Assembly (NCBI RefSeq): GCF_902506295.1
Contig: NZ_LR733312.1
Coordinates: 953,503 to 1,017,502, forward strand
Reading direction: 5' to 3'
Origin: Luteimonas sp. 9C
GTDB taxonomy: Bacteria > Pseudomonadota > Gammaproteobacteria > Xanthomonadales > Xanthomonadaceae
DNA length: 64,000 bases
Shown here: piece by piece, positions 1 to 8,159 of the stretch
How positions within the stretch are numbered: position 1 is the stretch's first letter
Layout: every line of letters begins with the position of its first letter
Made by a program: the position numbers and the translations under genes
Notes under the pieces: generated by a model
What the model saw: the letters and a program-made list of their open reading frames with translations, nothing else
Databases searched by the model: none
Told to the model about the DNA's origin: nothing

Positions 1-110
1 GCTTAGCCTCGGTGGGCGGGTATCTCGCGGGCGCCGCGGTGCTGAGTTTCATCGCACTGTGGACGTTGCCGCGTGATGTCGCACCGGGCGCGGCAGCGCC
101 CGGGCGCTAG
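1..110 (+). CDS. C-terminal end of a probable membrane transporter (partial)
   Basis: The window opens inside a reading frame (first full codon at base 3) that stops at TAG 108-110. The 35 visible residues hold one hydrophobic stretch (AAVLSFIALWTLP) followed by a short hydrophilic Ala/Pro/Gly tail. This is what the last transmembrane helix of a major-facilitator transporter usually looks like, but the fragment is too short to name a family. It ends 30 bp upstream of another membrane-protein gene on the same strand. Confidence 0.45.
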   Translation, partial: LASVGGYLAGAAVLSFIALWTLPRDVAPGAAAPGR

Positions 111-140
111 ACTGGGGCGCCATCGCCCGCGGAGTCGCGC

Positions 141-602
141 ATGCACCACTGGCTGCTGTTGAGCATCACTGTCGCCGTGCTGGTGGGCATGCTGCTGCCG
201 TTGCAGGCGCTGCTCAACGCCCGCGTCGGCGCAGTCGCCGGCGGTGCGCTGTTCGCATCGTTCCTGTCGTTCGCGGTGGGCACGCTCGCGCTCGCCGCGA
301 TGCTGCTGGTCACGCGTACGCCGCTGCCGCCGATGCGCACGCTGACCACGCTGCCGCCGTGGTTGTGGTGCGGGGGCCTGATCGGCGCGGTCTTCGTGTT
401 CTGCGGCACCTTGCTGGTACCCCGACTCGGCGCGGCCGGCATGATCTGCCTGATCGTCGCCGGCCAGCTGGTGGGCTCGCTGCTGCTCGACCACTACGGC
501 GTGCTGTCGCAGCCGCGCCCCGTCGATGCGATGCGCCTGGCCGGGGCGGCGCTGGTCGGCATCGGCGCGCTGCTGGTCGTGCGTCCGTGGCAGGCCGGCT
601 GA
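141..602 (+). CDS. DMT-family membrane protein, YdcZ/DUF606 type
   Basis: A 153-residue, almost wholly hydrophobic protein with about five membrane segments. It matches the half-size YdcZ (DUF606) branch of the drug/metabolite transporter superfamily, whose members act as small inner-membrane proteins of mostly unknown substrate. Family-like features are the N-terminal helix followed by PLQALLNARVG near residues 20-30 and the GLIGAVFVFCGTLLVPRLGA region in the middle. The next gene begins 3 bp after the stop, so the two are probably co-transcribed. The assignment to the family is fairly secure; the substrate is unknown. Confidence 0.75.
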   Translation: MHHWLLLSITVAVLVGMLLPLQALLNARVGAVAGGALFASFLSFAVGTLALAAMLLVTRTPLPPMRTLTTLPPWLWCGGLIGAVFVFCGTLLVPRLGAAGMICLIVAGQLVGSLLLDHYGVLSQPRPVDAMRLAGAALVGIGALLVVRPWQAG

Positions 603-605
603 GCG

Positions 606-1235
606 ATGTCGGACGTCGGGACCACGCGCGTGCCGCTGCCGGCCGGAATGCAGGCCGCGCTCGAAGCCGCCTACGCCACGCCGCCGCGGGCGTACCACAA
701 CTTCGGACACGTCGAGACCCTGCTGGAACAGTTCGAGGCCGTGACGGCGCGCGAGGGTTGGGCGCAACCGCTCGAGGTACGCCTGGCGATCCTGTACCAC
801 GACGCGATCTACGACGCCCGCGCCGGCGACAACGAGGCGCGTTCGGCGGATCTGGCGGCCGTTTCGATCGCACGCTGGCTTCCTGACGCCGGTGTCGACA
901 CAGTGCGGGTCGCGCATCTGATCCGGTTGACCGCCCGTCATGGACAGCTGACGCCGGCGGACTTCGCCGACGATCCGCATGCCGATGACGCGCGCCGCTT
1001 TCTCGACTGCGACATGGCGATCCTGGCCGCGGACGATGCGACGTTCGAGGCCTACGACCGCGGCATCGCCGCCGAATACCGGCACGTGCCGCGCTGGCTG
1101 TACGCGGTGAACCGGCGGCGGTTCCTGAAATCCCTGCTGGCCCGGCCGCGCATCTATCTCGATGACGGGTTCCACCAGCGTCTGGACGCGCGCGCGCGGC
1201 ACAACCTGCGTCGCGCGGTGACGACCAAACGCTGA
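606..1235 (+). CDS. Predicted metal-dependent HD-superfamily hydrolase
   Basis: This 209-residue soluble protein carries the motif set of a small HD-domain family often annotated as predicted metal-dependent phosphohydrolase: YHNFGH at 30-35, YHDAIYD at 64-70 with the His-Asp pair, and a downstream metal-ligand candidate in LDCDM at 133-137. The HD pair and first His would hold a divalent metal. The physiological substrate of this family is not established. It follows the YdcZ-type gene by 3 bp, suggesting one transcript, though no functional link between them is evident. Confidence 0.75.
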   Translation: MSDVGTTRVPLPAGMQAALEAAYATPPRAYHNFGHVETLLEQFEAVTAREGWAQPLEVRLAILYHDAIYDARAGDNEARSADLAAVSIARWLPDAGVDTVRVAHLIRLTARHGQLTPADFADDPHADDARRFLDCDMAILAADDATFEAYDRGIAAEYRHVPRWLYAVNRRRFLKSLLARPRIYLDDGFHQRLDARARHNLRRAVTTKR

Positions 1236-1308
1236 GAGCCGTCGCCGCCAGGCACGTGCACCACTGGCGACCCGCACCGGGCCGCACGCCCGCTGCGGCC
1301 CATGTCGG

Positions 1309-1314
1309 TATCAT
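1309..1314 (+). promoter_or_regulatory. -10-like hexamer close to the start codon
   Basis: TATCAT ends 8 nt before the ATG at 1322. Transcription starting about 7 nt downstream would give an mRNA with almost no leader. No convincing -35 box or Shine-Dalgarno sequence is visible. It resembles the spacing seen before trhO, uup, era and the YdbH-like gene. Confidence 0.35.
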
Positions 1315-1321
1315 GGGCCGC

Positions 1322-1687
1322 ATGGCGAAACTGCTGCTCAACCTGCGTTACGTGCCCGACGACGAGGCCGCCGACGTGCGCGCGTTTCTCGACGAGGCCG
1401 GCATTCCCTGGTACCAGACCCGGCCGAGTCCGTTCGGCATCTCGCTGGGTGGCATCTGGCTGCGCGAGAACGACGACCTGCCACGCGCGAAGGCGCTGAT
1501 GGCCGAGTATCAGGCGACGCGTCAGGTCCGGGCGCGGGCCGCGCAGGCGCAGGCGGAGCGCGACGGCACCGCGGAGACCTTCGCCGACATCGTGCGCGCG
1601 GATCCCAAGCGGGTGGTGCTGATCGTCATCGCAATCGTGTGCCTGATCGGGCTGATGGCGGTGCCCGGATACCTGCTGTCCCGTTGA
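1322..1687 (+). CDS. Small protein with C-terminal membrane anchor (DUF6164-like)
   Basis: The protein has 121 residues from the ATG at 1322. An upstream in-frame ATG at 1256 would add 22 Pro/Arg-rich residues that look non-coding, so the shorter start was chosen. Residues 1-65 form a compact soluble domain (LLNLRYVPDDEAADVRAFLD), a charged Ala/Gln helix follows, and about residues 97-118 are a single transmembrane segment (VVLIVIAIVCLIGLMAVPG). This resembles a conserved gammaproteobacterial family of unknown function recorded as DUF6164. The soluble part would probably face the cytoplasm. Confidence 0.65.
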   Translation: MAKLLLNLRYVPDDEAADVRAFLDEAGIPWYQTRPSPFGISLGGIWLRENDDLPRAKALMAEYQATRQVRARAAQAQAERDGTAETFADIVRADPKRVVLIVIAIVCLIGLMAVPGYLLSR

Positions 1688-1813
1688 GAGACCGCGGCTG
1701 GCTGCGGCCGCGTCACCCGCGGCCCACGCGCGTGACGCAAGACTGGTGACCTGTCCGCCGCACCGGCGCCGGCGTCGCGTCTTCCGGCGGGACGGATCAC
1801 CAGGATCGAACCC

Positions 1814-2029
1814 ATGACGACGCCCCCCGACCGATCGCACCCCAAGCCGAAGACCAAGCCCTGGACCCGTCCGAACCCGAAGCCGCGGGCGGCACGCGGC
1901 ACGCTGACCGACGCCCAGAAGGACCGCGCCCGCCAGCGCGCCGACGAAGCCGGTCGCCGCTATCCGAATCTCGTCGACAACATGTGGGCCAGCAAGCACA
2001 TCGCCGCGGACGGCACGCCGAAGGCGTGA
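1814..2029 (+). CDS. Small basic conserved hypothetical protein
   Basis: A 71-residue protein. The first 30 residues are rich in Pro, Lys and Arg and look unstructured. The second half is an amphipathic segment (TDAQKDRARQRADEAGRRYP) ending in NLVDNMWASKHIA. I recall similar short proteins with the YPNLVDNMWA phrase in related proteobacteria, which is why it is called real. No function can be assigned. It lies alone, 126 bp after the preceding gene and 241 bp before the aminopeptidase. Confidence 0.5.
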   Translation: MTTPPDRSHPKPKTKPWTRPNPKPRAARGTLTDAQKDRARQRADEAGRRYPNLVDNMWASKHIAADGTPKA

Positions 2030-2270
2030 CCTCGCGCTGCGCGGCGGCCCGTGCGGCGCCGCGACTCCATGCACGCGTCGTGATCAGTGGACTGGCGGCC
2101 CGACAGAGTGACGCGGTGCGGTTGGAGCGGACCCGGCGTGAGGCGGGATGCGCCCGCCTTGCGCGCACCGCGCGTGACCATCGGCACGGACCGGCGCCGT
2201 CCCGGGCTTGCTAAGGTCGACGGTTGTCCGCGCGGCTGCGCGGCCATCCCGCCATCGCCCCGGAGATTCC

Positions 2271-3845
2271 ATGCGTTCACGCCGCGCGTCCTCGCACCTG
2301 TTGCTCACCGCCCCGATCGCCCTGATCGCCGCCTTCGCCCTGCCTGCCGAGGCGCAGCGCGACATCCGGTTCGAAGCCGCCGGGGCGCCGGAGACCGGGA
2401 CCCTGGTGCTGCCGGTGCCGGAAGTGACGCAGGGCAGCGCCCGGGCGGGTGCGTTCGCCCGCATCGATGCGGGCAGCCAGGGGGCCCTGACGCGCGCGAT
2501 CGCGGCGGCCGGGTTCAGCGGCAAGGCCGACACCCAGCTGGACCTGCCGGGCATCGCCGGCTTCGATCGCGTGCTGCTGGTGGGCACCGGCAGCGGCACG
2601 CCCGACGCCCGGCGGATCGAGGATGTGGGCGGACGCATCGGCCGCTTCGCCGCCCGCAGCACGGCGCCCCGGATCGACGTGGTGTGGGAAGGCAGCGAGA
2701 CCGGCGCCGCGGCCCGTCTGGCATTCGGTGCCGCGCTGGGCCAGTACCGGTTCGACAAGTACCGCACCACACAGGACGTGGACACGTCGCGCGCCGGCGA
2801 TGGCACGCTGGTCGTGCGCAGTACCGATGGGGCCGCCGCTGCGCAGGCCTGGGACGGTGATCTGAAAGCGGTGGCCGAAGGCGTGGCGTTCGCGCGGGAC
2901 CTGGTGACCGAGCCGGCCAATGCGATCTATCCCGAGACGTTCGTCGAGCGCACCCGCGCCGCGTTCGCGGGCAAGCCGAACGTGAGTATCGAAGTGCTCG
3001 ACGTGCCGGCCATGGAACGCCTGGGCATGGGCAGCATCCTCGCCGTGGGGCAGGGCAGTGCGCGGCCGCCCCGCATGATGGTGGTGCGCTACAGCGGGGG
3101 CGCGCGCGGCGAGGCGCCGGTCGCGTTCGTCGGCAAGGGCATCACGTTCGACACCGGTGGTATTTCGATCAAGCCCGGCGAGAACATGTGGCGCATGAAA
3201 TACGACATGACCGGCGCCGCCAGCGCGACCGGCGCGGTGCTCGCGTTGGCGGGACGCGGCGCGGCAGTCAATGCGATCGCGGCAGTCGCGCTCGCCGAGA
3301 ACATGCCTTCGGGCACCGCCACGCGCCCCGGCGACGTGATCCGCACCGCCGCCGGCAAGACCTACGAGGTGATCAGCACCGACGCCGAGGGCCGCATGGT
3401 GCTCGTCGATGCGCTCTGGTACGTGCAGCGTCAGGACAACCCGCGCGTGATCGTCGACATCGCAACGCTGACCGGCGCCATCGTCACCGCGCTGGGCAAC
3501 GACTATGCCGGCCTGTTCACCCGCGACGACGCACTTGCCGCGCAGTTGACGGCGGCTGGTGATGCAGCCGGCGAGCCGGTATGGCGCATGCCGCTGCACC
3601 CGGGCTACGGCAAGATGCTGGAGTCGCCGATCGCCGACATGCGCAACGGGGGCGGGCGTCCGGGCTCCGGCACGGCGGCGCATTTCATCGGCGAATGGGT
3701 GGATGCGGGGCGTGCATGGGCGCACCTCGACATCGCCGGCATGGCCTGGCGCGATGGCGAGGAGATGTCGACCACGCCTTCAGGCGCGTCCGCCTACGGC
3801 GTGCGGCTGTTCGACCGGTTCGTGCGGGACAACTACGAGCAGTGA
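2271..3845 (+). CDS. Leucyl aminopeptidase family protein (M17), exported
   Basis: From the ATG at 2271, preceded by a GGAG-like site, this encodes 524 residues. Residues 1-28 form a typical Sec signal peptide ending near PAEAQ, so the enzyme is probably periplasmic or secreted, unlike cytoplasmic PepA. The catalytic half carries M17 landmarks: Lys289 and Asp294 in KGITFDTGG, KYDMTGAA just after, and the STDAEGR motif at 369-375 with Asp371, Glu373 and Arg375. These positions bind two metal ions and the bicarbonate-type site in the family. It is expected to release N-terminal residues from peptides. The gene stands alone. Confidence 0.85.
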   Translation: MRSRRASSHLLLTAPIALIAAFALPAEAQRDIRFEAAGAPETGTLVLPVPEVTQGSARAGAFARIDAGSQGALTRAIAAAGFSGKADTQLDLPGIAGFDRVLLVGTGSGTPDARRIEDVGGRIGRFAARSTAPRIDVVWEGSETGAAARLAFGAALGQYRFDKYRTTQDVDTSRAGDGTLVVRSTDGAAAAQAWDGDLKAVAEGVAFARDLVTEPANAIYPETFVERTRAAFAGKPNVSIEVLDVPAMERLGMGSILAVGQGSARPPRMMVVRYSGGARGEAPVAFVGKGITFDTGGISIKPGENMWRMKYDMTGAASATGAVLALAGRGAAVNAIAAVALAENMPSGTATRPGDVIRTAAGKTYEVISTDAEGRMVLVDALWYVQRQDNPRVIVDIATLTGAIVTALGNDYAGLFTRDDALAAQLTAAGDAAGEPVWRMPLHPGYGKMLESPIADMRNGGGRPGSGTAAHFIGEWVDAGRAWAHLDIAGMAWRDGEEMSTTPSGASAYGVRLFDRFVRDNYEQ

Positions 3846-4024
3846 TCACCTGCTTGCGCACCTTGCGTGCGCGCTTGGTGGCCGGCGATGGGATGCGGGA
3901 CGCGGCGCTTCGCGCATGGACAGCGAGGCGCGGGTAGCCCGCGCACGTCCCCGAAGCCCGGTTGCGCGCGCCGATCAGCCGGTCGGCGCCGGACAGGCCG
4001 CGTCCGCGGATGCGGGTCAGCGAC

Positions 4025-4051
4025 GGGGGTTACCGCAACCCCCGCTACAAT
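4025..4051 (+). promoter_or_regulatory. Putative trhO promoter with perfect inverted repeat
   Basis: GGGGGTT at 4025-4031 and AACCCCC at 4037-4043 form a perfect 7-bp inverted repeat with a 5-nt centre, immediately followed by a -10-like TACAAT at 4046-4051. The hexamer ends 7 nt before the trhO ATG, so a leaderless transcript is possible. The repeat fills the usual spacer region and could be an operator; this is inference. Confidence 0.4.
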
Positions 4052-4057
4052 TCGCCC

Positions 4058-4807
4058 ATGATCGACAACCTCGCCGCCTACCACTTCGTCGCCATCGACG
4101 ATCCCGACGCCGTCGCCGCCTGGCTGCGCGGGTTGGCCGAAGCGGGCGGGCTGCGCGGCACGGTGCTGGTCGCGCCCGAGGGCATCAACCTGTTCCTGGC
4201 CGGGGAGATCGACGCGATCGACACGCTGATCGGGACCGTGCGCGGCGATGCGCGCTTCGCCACGCTGCAGGTCAAGCGCAGCCGCAGCGACGGGGTGCCG
4301 TTCGCGCGGCTCAAGGTCAAGGTCAAGCCGGAGATCATCAGCTTCCGCAAGCAGGAGGCAATGCCGCTGGCTGCGCCGGCGCGCGCACCGGATGTGGCGC
4401 CCGACACACTGGCGCGTTGGATCGCGCAGGGCCATGACGACGCCGGCAAGCGTCTCGTGCTGCTCGACACGCGCAACCGCGAGGAGTTCGGATTCGGCAC
4501 GTTCAAGGATGCGTTGACGCTGCCGATCGACAACTTCACTGAGCTGCCGGACGCACTCGCGCCGCACCGCGACACGTTGCGCGATGCGACCGTGGTGAGT
4601 TTCTGCACGGGCGGCATCCGCTGCGAAAAGGCCGCGCTGTGGATGCGCGCCGATGGCATGGACAACGTGCTGCAGCTCGACGGTGGCATCCTCGGCTACT
4701 TCGAACGGGTGGGCGGCTTCGGCTACGACGGACGCTGTTTCGTCTTCGACGATCGCGTGGCGCTCGATCCGCAGCTGCGCCCCTTGCAGGCCGGTGTCGC
4801 CGCATGA
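4058..4807 (+). CDS. trhO: tRNA uridine(34) hydroxylase (rhodanese family)
   Basis: The protein has 249 residues from the ATG at 4058 and matches YceA/TrhO, which hydroxylates U34 in the anticodon of certain tRNAs as the oxygen-dependent route to 5-methoxy/oxyacetyl uridine. An N-terminal acylphosphatase-like domain (EGINLFLAGEID) precedes a rhodanese domain. Cys183 in FCTGGIRCEKA is the rhodanese active-site Cys and Cys189 follows it. A C-terminal segment (GGILGYFERVGGFGYDGRCFVFDDRVA) is also family-like. An upstream in-frame extension was rejected because it is Arg/Pro-rich and precedes the promoter-like hexamer. The next gene overlaps the stop codon. Confidence 0.9.
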   Translation: MIDNLAAYHFVAIDDPDAVAAWLRGLAEAGGLRGTVLVAPEGINLFLAGEIDAIDTLIGTVRGDARFATLQVKRSRSDGVPFARLKVKVKPEIISFRKQEAMPLAAPARAPDVAPDTLARWIAQGHDDAGKRLVLLDTRNREEFGFGTFKDALTLPIDNFTELPDALAPHRDTLRDATVVSFCTGGIRCEKAALWMRADGMDNVLQLDGGILGYFERVGGFGYDGRCFVFDDRVALDPQLRPLQAGVAA

Positions 4808-5025
4808 CCTGGCTCGGCTTCGTCCTCGTGATCCTGGGAATCTGGCTGGCCTTCAAGGTGGCCGGCGTGGTGCTGCGGCTGATCGTCACGGTGCTGATCG
4901 TCATCGCCGCCTACTGGTGGCTCGCGCCCATCTTCGGCTGGCCGACGCTGGGCGAGCTGTTCCACGTGCTGGGGCCGGACGTGCGTCTGCCGGACGTGCC
5001 GATGCCGGAACTCAAGCGTCCTTAG
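4804..5025 (+). CDS. Small membrane protein co-translated with trhO
   Basis: This 73-residue protein starts at an ATG that overlaps the trhO stop as ATGA (4804-4807), a translational-coupling arrangement. Residues 1-40 are two closely spaced hydrophobic helices (WLGFVLVILGIWLAFKVAGV and VLRLIVTVLIVIAAYWWL). The tail is short, with Pro-rich residues ending PDVPMPELKRP. I do not recognise a named family. The overlap says only that it is expressed with trhO. It converges with the amidotransferase gene, whose stop lies 15 bp away. Confidence 0.65.
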   Translation: MTWLGFVLVILGIWLAFKVAGVVLRLIVTVLIVIAAYWWLAPIFGWPTLGELFHVLGPDVRLPDVPMPELKRP

Positions 5026-5040
5026 AGGTCAGCCGTCGCC

Positions 5041-5796
5041 TCAGACGAATTCGCGCGACGGCAGCACGAAGCGCCGTTCGGGCCGGCCGACGAGATCGAG
5101 GAAATTGTTGAACACCGCGTCCGCCTGCGCCTGCATCGGTGCGATGTGGGTCCGGGTGAGGGCGCGGATCGCGGCGTCGTCGTGTGGCAGTCCGGCGGAC
5201 GCCAGTTCGTCGCGATAGGCCGGCGTCGCCAGCCAGCGCTCGATCAGCGGCGGGTCCATTTCGAGATGGAACTGGAAGCCGTATGCGTTGTCGCCGTAAC
5301 GGAAGGCCTGCTGTTCGCAGCTGTCGGTGCGCGCGAGATGCACGGCCGTCGACGGTACTTCGAAATGCCGGCCATGCCACTGGAACACCGGCGACGCGGC
5401 GCCGAGCGGCGCGAGCACGGGGTCCGCCTGGCCGGCTTCGGTCGTCAGCAGGGGATACCAGCCGATTTCCGGCCGCTCGATGCGCCGCACCGGCGCGCCG
5501 AGCACATGCGCCAGCAGCTGCGCGCCCAGGCAGATGCCCAGTACCGGACGACCGAGTGCCAGCATGCGTTCGATCGCGCGGAGCTCGGTCAGCAGATGCG
5601 GCCGGGACGCGCGCTCCTCGACATTCATCGGCCCGCCGAGCACCACGAGCCCCCGGTAACGCTCCACGCTGGGCTGCGCGTCGGGCTCGCGTTCGAAGTT
5701 GACGAAGCGGATGCGGTGTCCGCGGCGGCGGATCAGCGGATCGAGCGTGCCTAGGGGTTCGGCGGCGACATGCTGGAAGACGAGAATGCGGGACAT
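5041..5796 (-). CDS. Class I glutamine amidotransferase-like protein
   Basis: A 251-residue stand-alone amidotransferase domain resembling the GMP-synthase-type GATase1 proteins. The catalytic triad is readable: Cys89 in GICLGAQ, His177 and Glu179 in FQFHLEM. The oxyanion region LGGPMNVEE sits at 53-61. Such single-domain proteins either hydrolyse glutamine or act on gamma-glutamyl compounds, and the sequence does not decide which. There is no synthetase partner next to it, so it is unlikely to be part of GMP synthase itself. Confidence 0.8.
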   Translation of the reverse strand: MSRILVFQHVAAEPLGTLDPLIRRRGHRIRFVNFEREPDAQPSVERYRGLVVLGGPMNVEERASRPHLLTELRAIERMLALGRPVLGICLGAQLLAHVLGAPVRRIERPEIGWYPLLTTEAGQADPVLAPLGAASPVFQWHGRHFEVPSTAVHLARTDSCEQQAFRYGDNAYGFQFHLEMDPPLIERWLATPAYRDELASAGLPHDDAAIRALTRTHIAPMQAQADAVFNNFLDLVGRPERRFVLPSREFV

Positions 5797-6105
5797 GGTC
5801 CGATTCTAGTGTCCTGCATCAGCCGGAGCGGCGACCGCAGCCTCGGCGGTGCGCACCCACTCCATGGTCCCAGCGAGCACTGGACGCGACGCCGGAAGGC
5901 CGATCGTCCGTGCGGACCGTCCGGCCGATGGCGAACACCGGAATGGAGCCCAACGTGCGCTGGGGCAACGCGCAGATGTCGTGCGTCGTCACCCCGGCGC
6001 GTGCCGGGACTCGGGGCCCTGGACGTCCCGGCACCGCCGGATTACGCCGGACTCCGGCGTGATCCGCATTGATTGTGGTCGCGCACTCCCGGCGACGGGT
6101 GCCGC
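5797..6105. other. Gene-free stretch of 309 bp
   Basis: This lies between the start of the amidotransferase gene and the end of the helicase gene, both on the minus strand. The right half (about 5988-6060) holds two palindromes described separately as a REP-like element. In the left half no coding, RNA or obvious promoter signal was recognised, although it must contain the amidotransferase promoter. Confidence 0.5.
5988..6060. repeat. REP-like palindromic element
   Basis: Two neighbouring inverted repeats are visible. GTGCCGGGAC at 6001-6010 pairs with GTCCCGGCAC at 6025-6034 (10 of 10). ACGCCGG at 6044-6050 pairs with CCGGCGT at 6054-6060 around ACT. Together with the upstream CACCCCGGCGCGTGCCGGGA wording, this resembles the extragenic palindromic repeats common in xanthomonad and other high-GC proteobacterial genomes, here degenerate. 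It lies just downstream of the helicase gene and could also help end its transcript, though no T-run follows. Confidence 0.55.
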
Positions 6106-7950
6106 TCAGCGCGGATCGCGACGCGGCGGACCCTTGCGCGGGCCACCCGGCTTGAAACCACCGGGCTTGTGACCCGGCGGCTTCGCGCCGAACGGACGCT
6201 TGGCGCGTGGCGGGGCCGCGGTCATGTCGGCGTCCTCGGCGCGGCGGATGCGGATCGCCTGGCCGCCGACACGGACCTTCTTCAGGTGCTCCAGCAGCTC
6301 GCGCGGCATGCCTTCGGGCAGGTCGACCAGGCTGTAGTCGTCGCGGATGTCGATGCGGCCGATGAACTTGCTCTCGAGGTCGGCCTCGTTGGCGATCGCG
6401 CCGACGATGTTGCCCGGCTGCACGCCGTGCACGTAGCCGACTTCGATGCGGAAGGTTTCCATGCCGACGTCCGGATCGCGCGGGCCGGTGTCCGGACGCG
6501 GCGCACGCGGTTCGCGGGGCTCACGCGGCTCGCGCGCGGATCGCGACGCCTCACGGCCACCCGGACGCTCGACGAACTCGCGTTCGAACGCGGGCTTTTC
6601 CGGCTTGCGCGGCGGCTCCAGCAACAGCGGCGTGCTGCCCTGGACCACCTTGGCCAGCGCGGCGGCGATTTCGGCCGCCGGCACGTTGTGCTCGCGCTCG
6701 TAGCGTTCGATCAGCTCGCGGAACATGCCCAGCTCGCTGCTGCCGAGCGCGGTGGTGATCTTCTCGAGGAACTTCGCCACACGCGCTTCGTTGACGATGT
6801 CGACGCTCGGCAGCTGCATCTGCTCGATCTTCTGCCGCGTCGCACGTTCGATCGCGCCGAGCATGCCGCGCTCGCGCGGGGCGACGAACAGGATCGCCTC
6901 GCCGCTGCGGCCGGCGCGGCCGGTGCGGCCGATGCGATGCACGTAGCTTTCGGTGTCGTAGGGGATGTCGTAATTCAGCACGTGGCTGATGCGGTCGACG
7001 TCCAGGCCGCGCGCGGCGACGTCGGTCGCCACCAGCACGTCGAGACGGCCGTCCTTGAGGTTCTGGATCGCACGCTCGCGCTGCTTCTGGTCGAGATCGC
7101 CATTGATCGCGGCGGCCGACAGGCCACGCGCCGACAGCTTCTGCGCCAACTCCTCGGTCGCCAGCTTGGTGCGCGCGAAGATGATCATCGCGTCGAAGGG
7201 CTCGGCCTCGAGAATGCGGGTCAGCGCATCGAGCTTGTTGACGCCGCTGACCATCCAGTAGCGCTGGCGGATGTTGGCGGCCGTCGTCGTGGTTGCCTTG
7301 ATCGCGATCTCGACCGGATTCTTGAGGTAGGTCTGGGCGATGCGCTTGATCTGGCTCGGCATCGTCGCGGAGAACAGGGCCACCTGACGCGAGTCCGGCG
7401 TCTTCTTCAGCACGGCTTCGACATCGTCGATGAAGCCCATGCGCAGCATTTCGTCGGCTTCGTCGAGCACCAGGGCGCGCAGTTCGGACAGGTCCAGCGA
7501 CCCGCGCTCCAGATGGTCGATCACCCGGCCCGGCGTGCCGACGATCACCTGCACGCCGCGCTTGAGCGCGCTCAGCTGCTGGGCATACCCCTGGCCGCCG
7601 TAGATCGGCAGCACCTGGAAGCCGGGCATGAACGCCGCATACTTCTGGAAGGCTTCGGCGACCTGGATCGCCAGCTCACGGGTCGGCGCGAGCACCAGCG
7701 CCTGCGGCTTGCGCTGGGTGGGATCGATGCGTGCCAGCACCGGCAGCGCAAACGCCGCGGTCTTGCCGGTACCGGTCTGGGCCTGGCCCAGCAGGTCGCG
7801 GCCTTCGAGCAGCGGCGGGATGGTCGCGGCCTGGATGGGCGACGGCGATTCGTAGCCCACCGCGGTCAGGGCGCGCAGCAGGGTCTCGGGCAGTGCGAGA
7901 TCGGTGAACTTGGGGGTCTCGGCAGGCGTGATGGGCGACTCGGCGCTCAT
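6106..7950 (-). CDS. DEAD-box ATP-dependent RNA helicase (DeaD/CsdA type)
   Basis: The start is the ATG at 7950 (MSAESPITP), with 614 residues; an upstream extension of the frame lacks homology-like sequence. The helicase core has the Q motif (SPIQ near 37-40), AQTGTGKT at 57-64, PTRELA, DEAD near residue 165, SAT, and HRIGRTGRAG in the second RecA-like domain. A DbpA-type RNA-binding domain follows (ETFRIEVGYVHGVQPGNIVG), then a Lys/Gly/Pro/Arg-rich basic tail. This is the architecture of DeaD/CsdA, which unwinds RNA during ribosome assembly and cold adaptation. It is divergent from the GST gene. Confidence 0.9.
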   Translation of the reverse strand: MSAESPITPAETPKFTDLALPETLLRALTAVGYESPSPIQAATIPPLLEGRDLLGQAQTGTGKTAAFALPVLARIDPTQRKPQALVLAPTRELAIQVAEAFQKYAAFMPGFQVLPIYGGQGYAQQLSALKRGVQVIVGTPGRVIDHLERGSLDLSELRALVLDEADEMLRMGFIDDVEAVLKKTPDSRQVALFSATMPSQIKRIAQTYLKNPVEIAIKATTTTAANIRQRYWMVSGVNKLDALTRILEAEPFDAMIIFARTKLATEELAQKLSARGLSAAAINGDLDQKQRERAIQNLKDGRLDVLVATDVAARGLDVDRISHVLNYDIPYDTESYVHRIGRTGRAGRSGEAILFVAPRERGMLGAIERATRQKIEQMQLPSVDIVNEARVAKFLEKITTALGSSELGMFRELIERYEREHNVPAAEIAAALAKVVQGSTPLLLEPPRKPEKPAFEREFVERPGGREASRSAREPREPREPRAPRPDTGPRDPDVGMETFRIEVGYVHGVQPGNIVGAIANEADLESKFIGRIDIRDDYSLVDLPEGMPRELLEHLKKVRVGGQAIRIRRAEDADMTAAPPRAKRPFGAKPPGHKPGGFKPGGPRKGPPRRDPR

Positions 7951-8159
7951 GGTTCGGTCTCTTAGCGCCGGCACAGCCGGTCGGGGAACCGCATAGTGTA
8001 GCGGGCGGCCCGCGACGCCGCAGTCGCGGCGCGGCCGAATCCACGGCGCCGATGGCTGGCGTTCACCTGCGGGAACGCCAGCGGAAGACCGCGCGCACCC
8101 GGGCTTCGCTGCGGGCCGTGCCGCCCCCATCATGGGCGCATTCCGCCTCGAGTCCGCCC

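Noticed and set aside
5849..6172. Short ORFs in the 5.8-6.1 kb spacer
   Set aside because: They contain the HPGACRDSGP-type wording produced by extragenic palindromic repeats and have no coding features.
6073..7965. 630-codon plus-strand frame over the DEAD-box helicase gene
   Set aside because: It is antisense to a gene with all helicase motifs; its Leu/Asp/Val/His-rich translation is typical of a mirror frame.
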